Shown here piece after piece: positions 1-7,684 of a stretch of 8,324 bases of DNA. The DNA is taken from positions 1 through 8,324 of the forward strand of contig JAISDM010000229.1 in the NCBI GenBank assembly GCA_031264885.1. The letters run 5' to 3'. Source of the DNA: Peptococcaceae bacterium. Its GTDB lineage: Bacteria > Bacillota > Peptococcia > DRI-13 > UBA5745. Position numbers and translations under genes: made by a program. How positions within the stretch are numbered: position 1 is the stretch's first letter; every line of letters starts with the position of its first letter. The notes below the pieces were generated by a model. It saw nothing but the letters and a program-made list of their open reading frames with translations, did not search any database and was not told the DNA's origin.

Positions 1-6
1 CGGGCC

Positions 7-124
7 AGACCGTCCGAAAACGTACCCTAAATATTGCCAACACACAATATATGGGGTCATTCGGTTGAAACGACACGCTATATATTGCGTTAACAATGCG
101 ATTTTTGACGTTTTCGGACAGTCT
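7..124. repeat. Small MITE-like element with terminal inverted repeats
   Basis: Bases 7-23 (AGACCGTCCGAAAACGT) and 108-124 (ACGTTTTCGGACAGTCT) are inverted repeats, 16 of 17 bases matching. Inside lies a weaker inner dyad (CAATATAT near 45-52 against ATATATTG near 80-87). The interior has no convincing reading frame. Bases 24-37 (ACCCTAAATATTGC) recur exactly at 6332-6345, inside a second element whose ends are related, so this is a dispersed family and not a chance hairpin. Length and structure fit a non-autonomous miniature element; no transposase is present. The outer flank (CGGGCC at 1-6) also recurs near 6429-6434, so the element may extend off the window. Confidence 0.6.
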
Positions 125-193
125 AGGGCGGCAGGATGCCGCCCCTACATATACATTATTCACGATACCGTAGGGGCGGCATCCTGCCGCCCG
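125..193. repeat. Paired REP-like palindromes, inverted, 21-nt spacer
   Basis: Two copies of a 24-nt unit face each other: 125-148 (minus orientation) and 170-193 (plus). Each contains an 8-bp perfect stem GGGCGGCA/TGCCGCCC with a 3-nt loop. The 21-nt spacer is 149-169. The same divergent pair, again with a 21-nt spacer, occurs at 6212-6280. This resembles the BIME arrangement of REP sequences in enterobacteria, though that is an analogy of form only. No REP-associated tyrosine transposase gene is in the window. Confidence 0.8.
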
Positions 194-194
194 T

Positions 195-248
195 GACCGG
201 CGCGGGACGCGGGACCGGCGCGGGACGCGGGACCGGCGCGGGGGCCCG
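195..248. repeat. 18-bp GC-rich tandem repeat, about 2.6 copies
   Basis: The unit GACCGGCGCGGGACGCGG occurs at 195-212 and 213-230. A third partial copy starts at 231 and decays after about 11 bases into further GC-rich sequence (to about 270). It is sandwiched between two palindromic units (170-193 and 280-303). It translates to Gly/Arg/Ala-rich low-complexity peptide in open frames, which I do not regard as coding. Confidence 0.75.
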
Positions 249-279
249 ATGCGGCGCGGGGCGGGGCAGGCGTGGTGCC

Positions 280-318
280 GTAGGGGCGGCATTCTGCCGC
301 CCGGGACCGTCCGAAAAC
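280..318 (+). repeat. REP-like palindrome plus element end
   Basis: A single palindromic unit (280-303, with the ATTC loop variant) is joined to GGGACCGTCCGAAAAC. This 39-nt block matches 6257-6295 at 37 of 39 bases, so palindrome and end sequence travel as one module. It lies immediately 3' of the minus-strand PAP2 gene stop (321). The stem could fold in that transcript, but no T-tract follows, so intrinsic terminator function is not supported. Confidence 0.75.
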
Positions 319-320
319 CA

Positions 321-986
321 TTATATCTTGCCGTTCCGGCGCTGTATTTTTGTCGTTCCGGGCTTGACCTGGCGGGGTCTGTAAATGAGCAGGTATAGGA
401 TCATTCCCAATACGGCGGCCAATATGACATCCGCCGCGGAATGCTGCTTGATCAGAACCGTGGACAGGCAAATCAGGATCATGAGGACTCCGGACAGGAA
501 TTTTAGTTTTTTCATATGGACAAATTTAGGCGAGCGCAGAATGGCGAAATGAATGCCCATGGTGTTCAGCACATGAATGCTGGGCAGACAGTTGTTGGGC
601 GGATCCAAATCGTAAACGAACCGCAGTATCCGCTGCGCGGGGCTGTGACCCACGATCTCCGGCCGCAGCTGATTGCCGTAAGGGAACAGGGTGTAGCAGA
701 GCATGGAGATGCTCATGCCGCAGAGGATAAAAAATCCGGCCCGGATGAAATCCGCCCGTGAGTATATAAAGAAGTATGACAGCACAATGGCCATGTAAAT
801 AAACCAGGAAAGATAGGGGATCACGAAGAAGGGCGTGAAGGGAATGTAATCGTCGATTTTCATATCAACAAAATACCGGGGCGTATTGTTCTTTTGAAGA
901 TAATAAAACCACAGCAGCACCAGGGTCATGCAAAATATCAGGACTGCGCAGGGATGCGCCTTGATCCAGTAACGCGCTTTCTTCAC
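321..986 (-). CDS. PAP2-family (PAP2_3-like) membrane phosphatase
   Basis: Predicted 221-residue integral membrane protein of the phosphatidic acid phosphatase type 2 superfamily, closest in pattern to the PAP2_3/inositolphosphotransferase-like group. Such enzymes hydrolyse or transfer lipid-linked phosphates at the membrane; the substrate cannot be read from sequence. Visible motifs are an Arg-Pro pair (R108-P109, in QLRP), CLPSIH (C133, S136, H138) and S175-x6-H182-x3-D186. These correspond to the three catalytic blocks, with His138 and His182 the likely acid/base and nucleophile. Hydrophobic segments lie near residues 10-30, 53-75, 80-101, 138-150, 163-179 and 184-203. I chose the GTG start because GAGGAGG (992-998) sits 5 nt upstream; an in-frame ATG at 1031 would add 15 residues and bury that site. 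The last roughly 20 residues (YRPRQVKPGTTKIQRRNGKI) are basic, lie after the last membrane helix and are encoded by repeat-like DNA, so the original C-terminus was probably replaced or extended. Confidence 0.88.
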   Translation of the reverse strand: MKKARYWIKAHPCAVLIFCMTLVLLWFYYLQKNNTPRYFVDMKIDDYIPFTPFFVIPYLSWFIYMAIVLSYFFIYSRADFIRAGFFILCGMSISMLCYTLFPYGNQLRPEIVGHSPAQRILRFVYDLDPPNNCLPSIHVLNTMGIHFAILRSPKFVHMKKLKFLSGVLMILICLSTVLIKQHSAADVILAAVLGMILYLLIYRPRQVKPGTTKIQRRNGKI

Positions 987-991
987 GGATA

Positions 992-998
992 CCTCCTC
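992..998 (-). promoter_or_regulatory. Ribosome binding site of the PAP2 gene
   Basis: GAGGAGG on the minus strand lies 5 nt upstream of the GTG at 984-986. It decides the start in favour of GTG over the upstream in-frame ATG at 1029-1031, which has no comparable site. Confidence 0.75.
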
Positions 999-1129
999 AG
1001 GAATGATTCGACATGATTCGACGTTTTTCATTATACCAGCAGCGGGCGCGGATCCGCAAGTCCATTTTGTGATCTTTCCGCGATTCGCGGGCGCGTGGGC
1101 GGTTACTGTTCACAGGGGATACCTATACC

Positions 1130-1153
1130 GTAGGGGCGGCATCCTGCCGCCCG
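1130..1153 (+). repeat. Single REP-like palindromic unit
   Basis: Solo copy of the 24-nt unit with the core GGGGCGGCATCCTGCCGCCC, preceded by TATACC as in the copy at 170 (GATACC). It lies between the stop of the HxlR gene and the start of the PAP2 gene, both on the minus strand. It is one of six copies in the window: 125, 170, 280, 1130, 6212 and 6257. Confidence 0.8.
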
Positions 1154-1254
1154 TCTGTGGACAGACGCACCACAGACGCGAATTTTCGCGGCCGCGAACT
1201 TATTTTCTTGTATTTCGCGGCGGCCAGTGATAAAATATGCTTGTTGCCGCCGCG
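1152..1254. other. Cluster of three GC-rich dyads downstream of the HxlR gene
   Basis: Three separate inverted repeats follow each other. A 9-bp stem pairs 1152-1160 with 1170-1178 (CGTCTGTGG/CCACAGACG, 9-nt loop). A perfect 14-bp palindrome TTCGCGGCCGCGAA lies at 1185-1198. A 9-bp stem pairs 1216-1224 with 1246-1254 (CGCGGCGGC/GCCGCCGCG, 21-nt loop). They lie in the 293-nt gap between the HxlR stop (1280) and the PAP2 start (986) and would be transcribed from the HxlR side. None is followed by a T-run on either strand, so I do not call a Rho-independent terminator. The rest of the gap shows no reading frame that I can support. Confidence 0.5.
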
Positions 1255-1279
1255 TTGGAAGACGCGGTTTCCTTGCAGG

Positions 1280-1672
1280 TCATAAGGTCGCGTGACATAC
1301 GCCGCATTTTACGCCGCAGGCGCTTTGGCCTTGCATGTCCTCCGCCGCCCATCCGGCGACCAGCGTCAGCGCCGGCAAAACGCTCTTTCCTTTTTCGGTC
1401 AAGGTGTACTCTACCCTGGGCGGCACTTCGTTGTATTGCTTCCGGCGGAGAATTCCGGCGGCTTCCAGGTCTTTCAGGGATTGCGACAGCATCACGTTTG
1501 TAACGCTCCCCAGTTTCCTTTTGATGGAGCTGTACCTTAATGGGGTTCCGTCGGACAGCATACATACGATGGGCAGTTTCCATTTGCCGCCGAACATGCT
1601 CATCATATAGCGGATGGGGCAGAGCAATTTCCCCGCCGGCTGCCCTGTGTCGTTCTTTTTTACAGCGCGCAT
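1280..1672 (-). CDS. HxlR-family winged-helix transcriptional regulator
   Basis: 130-residue DNA-binding protein of the HxlR family. The diagnostic N-terminal block is present: a cysteine (C18) followed by PIRYMMSMFGGKWKLPIV with the hallmark GGKWK (28-32). Helix-turn-helix elements follow around 46-72 (YSSIKRKL, then LSQSLKDLEAAGIL), and the beta wing is at about 78-98 (RKQYNEVPPRVEYTLTEKGK). In this family the N-terminal cysteine is the redox or electrophile sensor in members such as YodB and HypR of Bacillus. An unusual cysteine-rich tail, C119-x3-C123-x2-C126-H127, sits at the very C-terminus and could add metal or thiol chemistry (inference). The ATG start has GGTGGAG about 5 nt upstream. 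The gene is divergent from the DUF454-CydD/CydC operon, 280 nt away, the usual position for a local regulator. The actual signal and targets are unknown. Confidence 0.92.
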   Translation of the reverse strand: MRAVKKNDTGQPAGKLLCPIRYMMSMFGGKWKLPIVCMLSDGTPLRYSSIKRKLGSVTNVMLSQSLKDLEAAGILRRKQYNEVPPRVEYTLTEKGKSVLPALTLVAGWAAEDMQGQSACGVKCGVCHATL

Positions 1673-1732
1673 CCAATCTCCACCGCCTTCCGTTGTTCAA
1701 CAGTGTTTTTCTCTCGCGTTTTTCGCTAATAT

Positions 1733-1812
1733 TCTCAATAGTATGTTTTTTGATACCTTATACGTTTAATCTGCGTTATTGCGTATTTCTTATTTTGTAA
1801 TAAAATTATACC
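1733..1812 (+). promoter_or_regulatory. Candidate promoter/operator region between the HxlR gene and the exporter operon
   Basis: The AT-rich stretch in the divergent spacer (1673-1952) contrasts with the GC-rich genes. Facing the exporter operon, TTGCGT (1779-1784) and TAAAAT (1801-1806) are 16 nt apart, a plausible sigma-70-type pair giving a leader of about 140 nt. Small dyads that could bind an HxlR dimer are GTAT-N8-ATAC (1741-1756) and TTATT-N4-AATAA (1790-1803), the latter overlapping the proposed core promoter. All of these are short and AT-rich, so individual assignments are tentative. Confidence 0.3.
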
Positions 1813-1940
1813 ACGGGTTCGTCCTGAACGCGAGTATTTTTCAAACGGATATCTTTTTTTCTGAGCAGGCTTGCCGCCTTTGTGTTAGAAGAAACAAACA
1901 GGATGGCCGCTCGGAGGAACAAAATCAGGTTTTAATTAAG

Positions 1941-1947
1941 AAGGAGG
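1941..1947 (+). promoter_or_regulatory. Ribosome binding site of the DUF454-CydD fusion gene
   Basis: AAGGAGG, a perfect anti-16S match, is 5 nt before the ATG at 1953. It fixes the start there; the frame stays open upstream to 1779, but those 58 codons are AT-rich spacer and show no family resemblance. Confidence 0.85.
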
Positions 1948-1952
1948 TTTCC

Positions 1953-4392
<2,440 letters not shown>

Positions 4393-4394
<2 letters not shown>

Positions 4395-4400
4395 GGGGGG
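4393..4400 (+). promoter_or_regulatory. Ribosome binding site of the CydC-like gene
   Basis: GAGGGGGG lies 8 nt upstream of the ATG at 4409 and begins inside the stop codon of the upstream gene. Two in-frame ATGs at 4385 and 4391 are alternatives. The one at 4391 forms an ATGA overlap with the upstream TGA but has no purine-rich site ahead of it. Confidence 0.55.
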
Positions 4401-4408
4401 ACGCGGAT

Positions 4409-6127
4409 ATGAACAACAGAGAAAGCATCAATACTGAAGCGAAAAAAACGGCGGCGCTCCGGCGCAAACCGGGGGTCGTCCTGAGGCTCGCGTCTTTCGT
4501 GAGACCGATGGCCGGCGTCATGATTCTCGCGATTTTGCTCGGCGCGGCGGGACATGTCTCCGCGATCCTTTTGCCCGTACTCGGCGGCTTCGCGCTGCTT
4601 TCGGCGGGCGGCGCCGGCGCGGCGGCGGGACTCGGCGGTCTTTTCGCCGTTTTGATCGTCTGCGCCGCGCTGCGCGGTCTGCTCCGCTACGCCGAACAGC
4701 TTTGCAACCACTATATCGCCTTCAAACTGCTGGCGGAACTCAGGGACAGGGTGTTCGCCGCCCTGCGGCGCCTCTGCCCCGCGAAACTCGAGTGCCGGGA
4801 AAAAGGCGACTTGATCGCCGTGATCACGGGGGACATCGAACTGCTTGAGGTATTCTACGCGCACACCATATCCCCTGTCTCCATCGCCGTTCTCATCACG
4901 GCGGCCACAGCCCTGTTCATCGGGAGCTTCCATCCATTGCTCGGTCTCGCCGCCCTCTGTTCCCATCTCATCGCCGGCGTACTCGTTCCGTGCGTCGCCT
5001 CCCGCTTTGGACGGGGCGCGGCGGGGCGGCTGCGCGAGACAGCGGGGCGGCTTTCGTCCTATTATCTCGACAGTCTGCGCGGCATGCGCGAAATCCTCGG
5101 CATGGGGGCCGGCGAAGCGCGAAAGGACGGCATTGGCCGCATGAGCGACGAGATGGAGCGGCTGCAAAGGCCCGCGAAGGGCAAGGAGGGCGCCGTGTCC
5201 GCCGTCTCGGGTCTCTTCGTGACACTCTGTTCGCTCTGGATGCTGGCGCTTTCGTACACGCTCTTCCGAAACGGCGCCGTGGGCCTGGAAGGCGTACTCA
5301 TCCCATTTATCGCGCTTTTTTCATCCTTTGGCCCGGCGCTGGCGCTGGCGAACCTGTCGGCGGGTCTGCCCCCGGTCTTCGCGGCGGCGCGGCGGGTGTT
5401 CGCTTTGCTGGATGAAACGCCCGAGACGGCGGACGTCGTGGGTGAAAAAACGCCGGCTTTCGACGGCGCGGAATGCCGGGGACTCACCTTCGGCTACGCG
5501 GCGGGCGATCCCGTGCTGCGGGATATATCGGCGGTTTTTTCAAAAGGCGGCATAACGAGTGTAACCGGGCGCAGCGGCTCGGGGAAGTCCACGCTTCTGC
5601 GGCTTCTCATGCGCTTCTGGCAGCCGCCCGCGGATTCGGTTTTTGTCTCGCGGGAGGACATAAACAACGTGGACACGGCGCACCTGCGCGCGCTGGAAGG
5701 CTTGATGACGCAGGAAACGGACATCTTCTCGGACACGGTCGAAAACAACATCAAAACGGGGAAGCCGGACGCGACGCGCGAGACAGTGGTCGCCGCGGCG
5801 AAGAAGGCGGCCTTGCACGATTTTGTCATGACGCTGCCCGAGGGCTACGACACGCGCGTCGGCGGCACAGGCGCGGCCTGCGCGGACGCGGCGCTCTCGG
5901 GCGGCGAGCGCCAGCGGATCGGTCTCGCGCGCGCCTTCCTGCATGACGCGCCGTTCCTGCTGCTCGACGAGCCCACGAGCAATCTCGACAGCTTGAACGA
6001 GGGGATGATCCTGAAAGCCCTGCGCGACGAAGGGGCGGCCCGCACGGTGGCGCTCGTTTCACACAGGAAATCGACGCGGGGGATCGCGGACAGGGTATAC
6101 TCCGCGGACAGCGGCAGGCTCTCGTGA
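4409..6127 (+). CDS. cydC: CydC-like ABC exporter half (permease + ATPase)
   Basis: 572-residue type IV ABC exporter half, partner of the preceding CydD-like protein. Membrane spans are near 35-63, 72-95, 152-172, 176-200, 268-288 and 292-316. CydC-type features are RYAEQLCNHYIAFKLLAELR (93-112), the GDLIAVITGDIELLEVFY stretch (133-150) and LDSLRGMREILGMG (220-233). The ATPase has A-loop Tyr363, Walker A GRSGSGKST (387-395), Q-loop Q435, signature LSGGE (496-500), Walker B LLLDEP (D520, E521), D-loop SNLD (524-527) and H552. All catalytic positions are intact, unlike the His-substituted Q-loop of its partner. The pair would form a heterodimeric inner-membrane exporter of thiols such as cysteine or glutathione (known for the family; substrate inferred here). 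The start at 4409 is chosen for its ribosome binding site; starts at 4385 or 4391 would add 8 or 6 residues and overlap the upstream gene. Tight coupling implies equimolar expression. The C-terminus ends soon after the H-loop, slightly short. The symbol is family-level. Confidence 0.87.
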   Translation: MNNRESINTEAKKTAALRRKPGVVLRLASFVRPMAGVMILAILLGAAGHVSAILLPVLGGFALLSAGGAGAAAGLGGLFAVLIVCAALRGLLRYAEQLCNHYIAFKLLAELRDRVFAALRRLCPAKLECREKGDLIAVITGDIELLEVFYAHTISPVSIAVLITAATALFIGSFHPLLGLAALCSHLIAGVLVPCVASRFGRGAAGRLRETAGRLSSYYLDSLRGMREILGMGAGEARKDGIGRMSDEMERLQRPAKGKEGAVSAVSGLFVTLCSLWMLALSYTLFRNGAVGLEGVLIPFIALFSSFGPALALANLSAGLPPVFAAARRVFALLDETPETADVVGEKTPAFDGAECRGLTFGYAAGDPVLRDISAVFSKGGITSVTGRSGSGKSTLLRLLMRFWQPPADSVFVSREDINNVDTAHLRALEGLMTQETDIFSDTVENNIKTGKPDATRETVVAAAKKAALHDFVMTLPEGYDTRVGGTGAACADAALSGGERQRIGLARAFLHDAPFLLLDEPTSNLDSLNEGMILKALRDEGAARTVALVSHRKSTRGIADRVYSADSGRLS

Positions 6128-6211
6128 CGGATAGGATGCCATGGAATTAAATGTAAAAATTCGTGATTGGCTACTCTGCGATTCGTAGTCTGGAAATTCA
6201 CGTCTGGCGGA

Positions 6212-6280
6212 CGGGCGGCAGGATGCCGCCCCTACGATACCGTGTATAACGCGTCTGTAGGGGCGGCATTCTGCCGCCTG
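6212..6280. repeat. Second pair of REP-like palindromes, 21-nt spacer
   Basis: Units at 6212-6235 (minus) and 6257-6280 (plus, ATTC loop variant) face each other around the spacer 6236-6256. Pair geometry and spacer length are identical to 125-193. The reverse complement of this spacer matches the first spacer at 14 of 21 positions, so the whole pair behaves as one inherited cassette inserted in the opposite orientation. Confidence 0.8.
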
Positions 6281-6282
6281 GG

Positions 6283-6426
6283 ACCGTCCGGAAACGACAA
6301 AAATCGAATCGTTAACACAACATGGAAACGCACCCTAAATATTGCTGGACTTGATTCGGAATCCAGGTTCCATTTTTTTAGTTTCTGGGACAAGCCCAGA
6401 ATGACAAGATATGATAGTTTCCAGAC
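6283..6426. repeat. Inner element related to the one at 7-124
   Basis: The end sequence GACCGTCCGGAAAC (6283-6296) is inverted at 6413-6426 (GTTTCCAGACAGTC), 12 of 14 matching. The interior carries ACCCTAAATATTGC (6332-6345), an exact 14-mer shared with 24-37. It also carries two inverted motifs of the GGCTTGACCCGGAATCC type, at about 6348-6368 and 6384-6406. The second of these matches 350-372 on the other strand at 18 of 23 bases, linking this element to the 3' end of the PAP2 gene. Confidence 0.5.
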
Positions 6427-6531
6427 AGTCTGGCCCGAAACCCCGGATTCGCTCATGCCTGCTCGGCGTGGTTCACTAAATCACGCCAAACTACGAATCG
6501 CAGTTACTATTGAATTCGTTTTTAAATCGGA

Positions 6532-6924
6532 TCATTCGATGCCTTGGATTGTTTCCATGGGGAGGTCAGTGACTCTCGCGATTTTTTCCAAACTGTCTCC
6601 CTCTCGGATCATTTTTCTCGCAACTTGAAGCTGATTTTGTTCGATGCCGTCTTCTTTGCCTTCTTCATAATAAACTTTTATGGCGTCTTCCATATTGAAT
6701 TCAGTAAACAACATATTGACCACCTCCGAACCGTTTCTCTTTAGAAATTCTCTCATAATATCATGTCGAATGCAATAGATAATTGATTCCCTGATCGCTT
6801 TTTTCAAGGTCATACCATTGGATTTATTCTCCCGAACGCGGGCGATGAACGCGGCGTATTCGCTTAATGATTGGCTTTTTTTGAGAATTTGGGGACTGTG
6901 GTTCTGATTGATGTTATGGATATT
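6532..6924 (-). pseudogene. 5'-truncated Rpn-family (PD-(D/E)XK nuclease/transposase-like) C-terminal remnant
   Basis: About 130 residues resemble only the C-terminal part of Rpn/PD-(D/E)XK transposase-like proteins, which normally run to roughly 300 residues. Family features are NINQNH, SLSEYAAFIARVRENKSNGM, AIRESIIYCIRHDIMREFL, the NGSEVVNMLFTEFN block, the basic-acidic YYEEGKEDGIEQ segment, and the tail SLEKIARVTDLPMETIQ. The N-terminal nuclease domain with its catalytic residues is absent. The frame stays open upstream to 7107, but there it overlaps the GNAT gene in another frame and loses all resemblance. The homology begins within the last codons of that GNAT gene, so truncation and GNAT 3' end coincide. 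No stop or frameshift interrupts the remnant. It is AT-richer than the exporter operon. An internal Met with a strong ribosome binding site (6714) could still yield a 60-residue peptide. The family call is confident; functional status is uncertain. Confidence 0.75.
6721..6727 (-). promoter_or_regulatory. Internal ribosome binding site within the Rpn remnant
   Basis: GGAGGTG on the minus strand is 6 nt upstream of an in-frame ATG (6712-6714). It is formed by the codons for Ser-Glu-Val in the conserved NGSEVVNM block. Translation from here gives a 60-residue C-terminal peptide ending at 6532. Real use is unproven. Confidence 0.45.
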
Positions 6925-7684
6925 CCTCTTTAACCCGATACCAATACGAATAGACCGTTTCATACCCAAGTTTCGTGTACAGATTGACCGCCTTGCGATT
7001 GTCCCGCACCACTTGCAAATAGGCCGTATGAGCGCCAAGACGTTTGGCGGCCGCCAAAAGCGATTCGCATATTTCCGCGCCGAAGCCTTTGCCGCGCTGT
7101 GCCTCATCTACTACGATGTTCAGCAGCGCCATGTACCCGCGTTCGATTACCGCCGATCCACAGGCGACGGCTGCGCCGTTTTTTACAATCCGGCCGCAAA
7201 TCATGGTGTTCTTCACGTTTGCAAGTATTTGCCCGGCGGTGGTCATTTTAACTTTGTCGGTATAACGGCTGAAAGTAAAATACGCGTTCAGCCAATCGCC
7301 GTCGGCGTGGTCTGTCATAACGAAGTCGCCGGACGCGAAATCCTTGTCCTGTAAATCCATGTTCATGACGTATGTGGGCGTGACAACCGCGTAACCGCGT
7401 TCGTCGAGCGCCTTGCCGATGTTCGGGTCGGAGCCGTCGGTCAGCTTGTAGACGGCAGGCAGTCCCTGCGCGAAATAACGTTTTTCGCACTCGGCTATTT
7501 TAATCCGCGGGTCGAGCGCAGACGGATAGAGCGGATTGACGGAATTGGCTCTGTGTGTATATCCGTTGGCGAACCGCAGCGCCCAGCCGTCGTAAAACTG
7601 TGTTTGCAGCGCGGGATGCGCGTTGAGGGAGAGTTCCTCATATAATAAAATGTTATCCATTAACAAAACTTTATCCGTCGTCAC
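6914..7684 (-). CDS. GNAT-family N-acetyltransferase, two-domain type
   Basis: 256-residue acetyltransferase. Residues 1-140 carry a family-specific N-terminal region: EELSLNAHPALQTQFYDGWA, then LRFANGYTHRANSVNPLY (to about 52), then AVYKLTDGS. Residues 160-256 form the acetyl-CoA-binding GNAT fold, with motif A NIVVDEAQRGKGFGAEICES. The pyrophosphate loop is R197-G-K-G-F-G202. Motif B is RDNRKAVNLYTKLGYE (227-242). The pattern resembles the Rv0428c-like group of GNATs; the acceptor substrate cannot be predicted. The GTG start at 7684 is set by AAGGAGG 5 nt upstream (7690-7696), a site lying inside the end of the preceding GNAT gene. The two genes overlap by 14 bp, indicating translational coupling. 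A later in-frame Met (residue 9) is a weaker alternative, and an upstream ATG at 7771 would be buried deep in the neighbour. The 3' end abuts the Rpn remnant directly. Confidence 0.9.
   Translation of the reverse strand: MTTDKVLLMDNILLYEELSLNAHPALQTQFYDGWALRFANGYTHRANSVNPLYPSALDPRIKIAECEKRYFAQGLPAVYKLTDGSDPNIGKALDERGYAVVTPTYVMNMDLQDKDFASGDFVMTDHADGDWLNAYFTFSRYTDKVKMTTAGQILANVKNTMICGRIVKNGAAVACGSAVIERGYMALLNIVVDEAQRGKGFGAEICESLLAAAKRLGAHTAYLQVVRDNRKAVNLYTKLGYETVYSYWYRVKEEYP

Larger units (their letters stand above)
6172..6507. repeat. Nested repeat element with inverted ends, between convergent genes
   Basis: This fills most of the 404-nt gap (6128-6531) between convergent transcription units. 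The outer arms CTGCGATTCGTAGTCTGG (6176-6193) and its inverse at 6486-6503 match at 17 of 18 bases. Inside are the paired palindromes (6212-6280), an inner element with related ends (6283-6296 against 6413-6426), and a hairpin GGCGTG/CACGCC (6465-6470/6482-6487) flanked by GATTCG/CGAATC. Several submodules recur at the left edge of the window. No reading frame here looks like a protein. The remaining bases (6128-6171 and 6508-6531) show nothing recognisable. The hairpins may separate the convergent transcripts, but no T-tract terminator is visible. Confidence 0.6.

Noticed and set aside
125..303. CRISPR array at the left edge because of repeated 24-nt units
   Set aside because: Units alternate orientation, spacing is irregular overall (21 nt then 86 nt), and copies are dispersed across the window; no cas genes.
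280..303. Rho-independent terminator for the PAP2 gene
   Set aside because: The stem is strong but there is no T-run after it on the minus strand, and the same sequence occurs at sites unrelated to gene ends.
136..384. 82-codon plus-strand frame with Gly/Arg repeats at the left edge
   Set aside because: It is made entirely of palindromic and tandem repeat DNA and runs antisense into the PAP2 gene; no ribosome binding site.
1200..1700. 166-codon minus-strand frame overlapping the HxlR gene
   Set aside because: Different frame from the HxlR protein, basic low-information translation; the HxlR frame has clear family motifs.
6167..6628. 153-codon plus-strand frame through the repeat cluster
   Set aside because: Its codons are repeat modules followed by antisense of the Rpn remnant; no family resemblance.
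6925..7107. Upstream extension of the Rpn fragment to an ATG at 7107
   Set aside because: This stretch overlaps the motif A/B region of the GNAT gene in another frame and has no Rpn similarity, so it is a chance open frame.
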